From an uncultured Actinomycetes bacterium (GTDB lineage: Bacteria > Actinomycetota > Thermoleophilia > Solirubrobacterales > 70-9), in assembly GCA_946479725.1 (NCBI GenBank), contig CAMLHB010000031.1, positions 1 to 18,696 of the forward strand: a stretch of DNA of 18,696 nucleotides. The letters run 5' to 3'. The notes below the pieces were generated by a model. That model ran no database searches, had not been told where the DNA came from, and saw only the letters and a list, made by a program, of their open reading frames with translations. Shown piece by piece: positions 15,281 through 18,696 of the stretch (the stretch's first letter is position 1; each line of letters begins with the position of its first letter). A program made the position numbers and the translations under genes.

Positions 15281-16588
15281 CTAGACGTCCCTCGCGGTCA
15301 GGTCCTCGTAGGTCTCCCGCCGAACCACGACCCGGGCCTCGCCGTCGCGGCAGAAGACGACCGGCGGCCGCGGCACGCCGTTGTAGTTGTTGGCCATCGC
15401 GTAGCCGTAGGCGCCGGTGGCCGGGGTGACGAGGACGTCGCCGACCGCCGGCTCGGCCAGCTTGGCGTCGCGGACGATCACGTCGCCGGACTCGCAGTGC
15501 ATGCCGGCGATCGTGACCAGCGTCTCGGCCGGAGCGGCGGCGCGGTCGGCGATCAGCGCCTCGTAGACCGAGCCGTAGAGCATCGGCCGCAGGTTGTCGG
15601 ACATGCCGCCGTCGACCGCGACGTAGGTCCGCACGCCGGGGATCTCCTTGACGGTCCCGACCCGGTAGGCGGTGAGGCCGGCGTTGGCGACCAGCGAGCG
15701 GCCGGGCTCGACCAGGATCCGCACGCCCTCGCCGAAGACCTCGGCGACGCCGCGGACCTTGACGTCGACGTAGGCGTCGATCGAGGGCGGCTCGTCCTCG
15801 GCGGTGTAGGCGACGCCGAGGCCGCCGCCGACGTTGACGACCCGGCACCACTCGCCCGCCAGCTCGCCCAGCGCCTCGATCGCCAGCTTGTAGGGCTCGA
15901 GCTCGAAGATCTGAGAGCCGATGTGGGCGTGCAGCCCGACCAGCTCGAGCTTCTCGGAGGCGAGCACGCGCTCGACGGCACGCGCCGCCAGACCGTCCGC
16001 CAGCCCGAAGCCGAACTTGGAGTCGAGCTGGCCGGTGGTGATGTAGTCGTGGGTCGAGGGCTTGATCCCGGGGGTGACCCGGATCAGCACCCGCTGCGGT
16101 TCGTCGAGCAGCCGCTCGCAACGCTCGATCTCGTCGAAGGAGTCGAGGATCAGGTGGCGGATCCCGGCGCGGGCGGCGAAGAGGATCTCCTCGTCGGACT
16201 TGTTGTTGCCGTGCATGTGGATCCGCTGGGGATCGAAGTCGGCCTTCAGCGCCATGTGCAGCTCGCCGCCGGAGGCGACGTCGACCGAGAGCCCCTCCTC
16301 GGCGAAGAGCCGGTAGGCGGCGGTGCAGGGCAGGGACTTGCTGGCGAAGAGGACCTCGTACTCGGCACCGCGGGACTCGAAGGCCTCGCGGTAGGCGCGG
16401 GCGCGGGCGCGGATGTCGTCCTCGGCGTAGAAGTAGGCGGGGGTGCCGAACTCTTCGGCCAGCTCGACGACGTCGCAGCCCGCGACCTCGAGGTGCCCCT
16501 CGGCGTCGACCCGGCTCCCCTGTGGGAAGACGGCCGAACCCGCGATCGGATCGTTTGCCACCGGCCCCGCCTGTAAATGCTCCGCCAT
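15281..16588 (-). CDS. lysA: Diaminopimelate decarboxylase
   Basis: LysA decarboxylates meso-diaminopimelate to L-lysine using PLP, the last step of lysine synthesis. The 435-aa protein is a fold-type III enzyme. Key parts are PLP Lys84 in FASKSLPC, the HAHIGSQ loop (220-226), the GGGLG phosphate motif (254-258), EPGRSLVANAG (294-304), catalytic Cys365 in HCESGD, and Tyr395 in GAYGYAMANN. It heads the lysine/threonine cluster. The ATG at 16588 has no strong ribosome binding site; a TTTAAT about 20 nt upstream could be a -10 giving a very short leader. It may also be read through from the Gly-rich gene 58 nt upstream. Confidence 0.97.
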   Translation of the reverse strand: MAEHLQAGPVANDPIAGSAVFPQGSRVDAEGHLEVAGCDVVELAEEFGTPAYFYAEDDIRARARAYREAFESRGAEYEVLFASKSLPCTAAYRLFAEEGLSVDVASGGELHMALKADFDPQRIHMHGNNKSDEEILFAARAGIRHLILDSFDEIERCERLLDEPQRVLIRVTPGIKPSTHDYITTGQLDSKFGFGLADGLAARAVERVLASEKLELVGLHAHIGSQIFELEPYKLAIEALGELAGEWCRVVNVGGGLGVAYTAEDEPPSIDAYVDVKVRGVAEVFGEGVRILVEPGRSLVANAGLTAYRVGTVKEIPGVRTYVAVDGGMSDNLRPMLYGSVYEALIADRAAAPAETLVTIAGMHCESGDVIVRDAKLAEPAVGDVLVTPATGAYGYAMANNYNGVPRPPVVFCRDGEARVVVRRETYEDLTARDV

Positions 16589-16646
16589 AGGACGGGCATT
16601 TTGACGATTAAAGGGGGAGCGGGCGGAACGCTCGATCCAGCGGGGA

Positions 16647-17327
16647 CTATTTGCCGCCGACGATGCCTTCGACCGCGCCGACGGTTTCGTCGACGGTCTT
16701 GCCGACCGGGGATTCCGGGCCGGCGACGCCGTCGACGGTTTCTTCGGTCGTCTGGGTGACGCCGGTTTCTTCGAGGGCGCCGCCGGTCACCGTTTCGTCG
16801 ACCTGGTGGACGGTTTCGTTGACGGTGCTGGTGACTTTTTCCGAGGTCGAGGAGGTGGTCGTGCCGCCCCCTTCTTCGCCGCCTCCGGTTCCACCGCCGC
16901 CGCCGGACGCGGTGCCCGAGCCACCCGAACCGCCGCCGGGGGCCGAGCCGCCTCCCCCGCCCGCACCGCCTCCAGCCGGATCTTCTCCACCGCCGCCGGG
17001 ACCCTGGCCTGAGCCGCCAACCCCCTGCTGTCCCGTCCCGCTCGCGCCCCCACCGGCGCCACTGCCGGCTTCAGCCGAGCCGCCGCCCGCGGGGCCGCCG
17101 GCGCTACCTTTCGCGGTCGGGCTGCCGCCGCCTGCGGCACCCCCCGCAACGCCGGCGGCCTCCGCTGCCGAGACGGCGGCTTCGTCGTTCCCGCCGATCA
17201 ACCCCGGGATCGGGAAGTTGTCGAAGACCTGGACCGAGACCAGGAGCACGAAGGCGACGACCGCCGTCGCGATCAACCCTGCGCCCGACATTGCGCCGAG
17301 CATGTAGTTGCGCGCCTGCCTGATCAT
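16647..17327 (-). CDS. Membrane-anchored Gly-rich protein with TV-rich C-terminal repeats
   Basis: This 226-aa protein starts MIRQARNYMLGAMSGAG and has one transmembrane segment at about 13-35, which predicts a short cytoplasmic tail and an outside C terminus. Residues about 55-150 are a low-complexity Gly/Ala/Ser stretch that would be flexible. The C-terminal 70 residues carry degenerate repeats of the kind TV-x2-TV-x2-VDETV and ETVDGVAG, ending VGAVEGIVGG. No known domain is recognised. The convincing N-terminal membrane helix and the ordered C-terminal repeats argue for a real gene despite the low complexity. It lies 58 nt upstream of lysA on the same strand. A cell-surface or wall-associated role is a guess from its architecture. 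Confidence 0.65.
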   Translation of the reverse strand: MIRQARNYMLGAMSGAGLIATAVVAFVLLVSVQVFDNFPIPGLIGGNDEAAVSAAEAAGVAGGAAGGGSPTAKGSAGGPAGGGSAEAGSGAGGGASGTGQQGVGGSGQGPGGGGEDPAGGGAGGGGGSAPGGGSGGSGTASGGGGGTGGGEEGGGTTTSSTSEKVTSTVNETVHQVDETVTGGALEETGVTQTTEETVDGVAGPESPVGKTVDETVGAVEGIVGGK

Positions 17328-17331
17328 CCGC

Positions 17332-17404
17332 CGTTCGCCTACCCACGTTAGTCAGTGGATAACGAGCGGTCAGAGATTACTCCTAAAATTGAGTAGGGCG
17401 AACG
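17332..17404. promoter_or_regulatory. Intergenic region bounded by inverted arms, upstream of the Gly-rich gene
   Basis: CGTTCGCC (17332-17339) and GGCGAACG (17397-17404) are 8-bp inverted arms about 57 nt apart, flanking almost the entire gap between the CDF gene and the Gly-rich gene. Inside, CGTTA (17346-17350) and TAACG (17360-17364) form a shorter dyad. A weak CTGACC/TAACGT pair at 17-bp spacing is the best promoter guess for the Gly-rich gene. Confidence 0.25.
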
Positions 17405-17405
17405 T

Positions 17406-18335
17406 TCAGGCAGGCGGCGCGTTCTCGACGCGCAGCAGCTCCTGGCTCGCCTCTTCCTCCATCTGCAGGGTCGTGTGTTCGATCCCGTAGCTCTCGCGCA
17501 GGGTCAGCTCCAGCCGGCGCCGGATCAGGTCGCGGTCGGCGTCCTGGGCCACCACGACGTGGGCGGCGATCGCGCCGAAGCCGGAGGTGACGGTCCAGAC
17601 GTGGAGGTCGTGGACCGAGCGCACCCCCTCCTCACGGCAGATCTCCTTACCCACCGCTTCGACGTCGAGGCCGGCCGGCGCCGCCTCCATCAGAACGTCG
17701 AACGGCTCCTTGATCAGGCGCCAGGAGGAGGCGAGGATCAGCGCCGCGATCAGCAGGCCGACGATCGGGTCGACGACCGGCGAGCCGCCGAGCAGGACGA
17801 AGGCGCCGGCGACGACGACACCAACCGAGCCGAGGGCATCGGCGGCGGAATGGCGGAGGACGCCCTCGAGGTTGATGTCGTCGCGCTGGCCGCGGGCGAG
17901 GACGACGGTGGCGGCGACGTTGCCCGCCAGGCCGAGGACGCCGAGGCCCAGGACTCCCCAGCCATCGATCTTCGGCGGGTCGGAGAAGCGCCCGATCGCG
18001 ACGATCGCGACGGCGACGCTCACCGCGACGAGGAGCAACCCGTTGACGAGCGCGGCCAGGACCTCCGAGCGCTGGTAACCGAAGGTGCGGCGGCCGGCGG
18101 CGGGCAGGCTCGCCAGCCGTGCGGCGATCAGCGCGAGGACGATCGAGCCGGCGTCCGAGAGCAGATGTCCGGCGTCGGCCAGCACCGCCAGCGAGCCGGT
18201 GAGGAAGCCGCCGATCGCCTCGGCGACGAGCAGGCCGACGTTGATCCACAGCGCCCACCACATCCGCCGCCGGCTGTCGGCGCGACGGGCGTCCAGGGCG
18301 TGGCTGTGGCTGTGACCGTGTCCGGAACCGTGCAC
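17406..18335 (-). CDS. Cation diffusion facilitator (CzcD/ZitB-type metal exporter)
   Basis: This 309-aa inner-membrane protein exports divalent metal, most likely Zn2+, in exchange for protons. It has a His-rich N terminus (GHGHSHSH), six membrane segments, the transport-site motif DAGHLLSD in TM2 (Asp54, His57, Asp61) and HSAAD in TM5 (His162, Asp166). This HxxxD pairing marks zinc-type members. The C-terminal cytoplasmic domain with VHDLHVWTVTSG (about 240-255) matches the CDF regulatory domain. Start is GTG at 18335 with only a weak ribosome binding site. It has its own gap on both sides and looks like a single-gene unit. Confidence 0.92.
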   Translation of the reverse strand: MHGSGHGHSHSHALDARRADSRRRMWWALWINVGLLVAEAIGGFLTGSLAVLADAGHLLSDAGSIVLALIAARLASLPAAGRRTFGYQRSEVLAALVNGLLLVAVSVAVAIVAIGRFSDPPKIDGWGVLGLGVLGLAGNVAATVVLARGQRDDINLEGVLRHSAADALGSVGVVVAGAFVLLGGSPVVDPIVGLLIAALILASSWRLIKEPFDVLMEAAPAGLDVEAVGKEICREEGVRSVHDLHVWTVTSGFGAIAAHVVVAQDADRDLIRRRLELTLRESYGIEHTTLQMEEEASQELLRVENAPPA

Positions 18336-18354
18336 GCAACCGAGGATACGACCG

Positions 18355-18401
18355 CCGACGGGACGAAAACGGTCCTATACGGACCGGAATCGTCCCGTCG
18401 G
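18355..18401 (-). terminator. Nested inverted repeat between the acyl-CoA dehydrogenase and CDF genes
   Basis: Outer arms 18355-18366 and 18390-18401 (CCGACGGGACGA and its exact complement) enclose inner arms CGGTCC/GGACCG (18370-18386) around TATAC. On the minus strand the inner hairpin is followed by TTTTCGTC, so it could terminate the acyl-CoA dehydrogenase transcript. The outer pairing would compete with or extend it. It also lies just upstream of the CDF start, so a regulatory role is possible. Confidence 0.5.
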
Positions 18402-18409
18402 CCGGAGGT

Positions 18410-18696
18410 TCAGGCGGGGACGGGCTCTTTCGTCGCCTCGGCGGCTACTTCGGCGGCGTAGCCGAGGCGCTCGGCGTATTCGCGGGCCTGCATCCGCGAG
18501 ATGACCATCCGCTGGATCTCGGCCGTGCCCTCGAACAGCTGGTAGATCTTGGCGTCGCGGAACCACTTCTCCAGCGGGCACTCGGTGCTCTGCGCGTAGG
18601 GGCCGACCAGGTCCATCAGCGTCGTCGTCGCCCACATCGTCACGTCGCCGGCCTTCAGCTTCGACATCGAGCCCTGGCCGCCGGTCATCGGCACCC
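18410..18696 (-). CDS. Acyl-CoA dehydrogenase, C-terminal fragment (cut by window edge)
   Basis: About 95 residues of the C terminus are visible, and the 5' part lies beyond the window. The segment RDAKIYQLFEGTAEIQRMVISR is the highly conserved C-terminal block of FAD-dependent acyl-CoA dehydrogenases, which oxidise acyl-CoA to the 2-enoyl-CoA in fatty-acid or amino-acid breakdown. The frame stays open to the edge, so it is a normal gene end and not a broken copy. Substrate chain length cannot be judged from this part. Confidence 0.9.
   Translation of the reverse strand, partial: VPMTGGQGSMSKLKAGDVTMWATTTLMDLVGPYAQSTECPLEKWFRDAKIYQLFEGTAEIQRMVISRMQAREYAERLGYAAEVAAEATKEPVPA

Noticed and set aside
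14150..16576. 808-aa open frame on the plus strand
   Set aside because: It is antisense to hom and lysA, both of which carry complete catalytic motifs. The composition is that of a shadow frame.
17475..18461. 328-aa open frame on the plus strand
   Set aside because: It is antisense to the CDF exporter, which has full transport motifs.

Overview
This is a high-GC bacterial window. I read it as Actinomycetota, probably a Solirubrobacterales/Thermoleophilia-type organism. The reasons are the GC-rich codon use, the frequent GTG and TTG starts, the lysA-hom-thrC-thrB order, and the Ala/Gly-rich secreted proteins. The lineage is an inference, not a database result. Nearly all genes are on the minus strand; only one small regulator is clearly on the plus strand.

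Layout from left to right. (1) 1-326 has no convincing gene, only two short hairpins. (2) 327-4991 (-) is gltB, the large subunit of glutamate synthase. It has its own TATAAT promoter and a TTG start set by a strong ribosome binding site. No gltD is in view. (3) 5132-6394 (-) holds a PucR-type regulator, preceded 3 nt upstream by a possible 38-aa small ORF. (4) 6787-7365 (+) is a winged-helix regulator that converges on (5) 7457-8741 (-), a secreted PLL-type beta-propeller lectin. The lectin reading frame is broken at a run of 14 C (minus strand), which makes it a candidate phase-variable gene. A 13-bp-stem terminator separates the two converging genes. (6) 8965-9336 (-) is a cupin. Two large hairpins lie between it and the next gene. 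(7) 9465-16588 (-) is an aspartate-family amino-acid cluster: lysA, hom, thrC, an AAA ATPase, thrB, a 4-TM membrane protein and a secreted TolB-like propeller. Most junctions overlap or abut. (8) 16647-17327 (-) is a membrane-anchored Gly-rich protein. (9) 17406-18335 (-) is a CDF metal exporter. (10) 18410-18696 (-) is the C-terminal end of an acyl-CoA dehydrogenase cut by the window edge.

How the genes work together: LysA makes lysine from meso-diaminopimelate. Hom, ThrB and ThrC carry aspartate semialdehyde through homoserine and phosphohomoserine to threonine. GltB supplies glutamate, the amino donor for these pathways. The oddity is the AAA ATPase wedged between thrC and thrB. Its stop overlaps the thrB start (ATGA). 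The whole 65-bp gap between thrC and this ATPase is filled by three copies of a 17-bp palindrome at an exact 23-bp period, with the last copy ending 2 bp before the ATPase ATG. This looks like an operator array controlling an acquired module that now also governs thrB. I consider it the best lead in the window, followed by the poly-C switch in the lectin.
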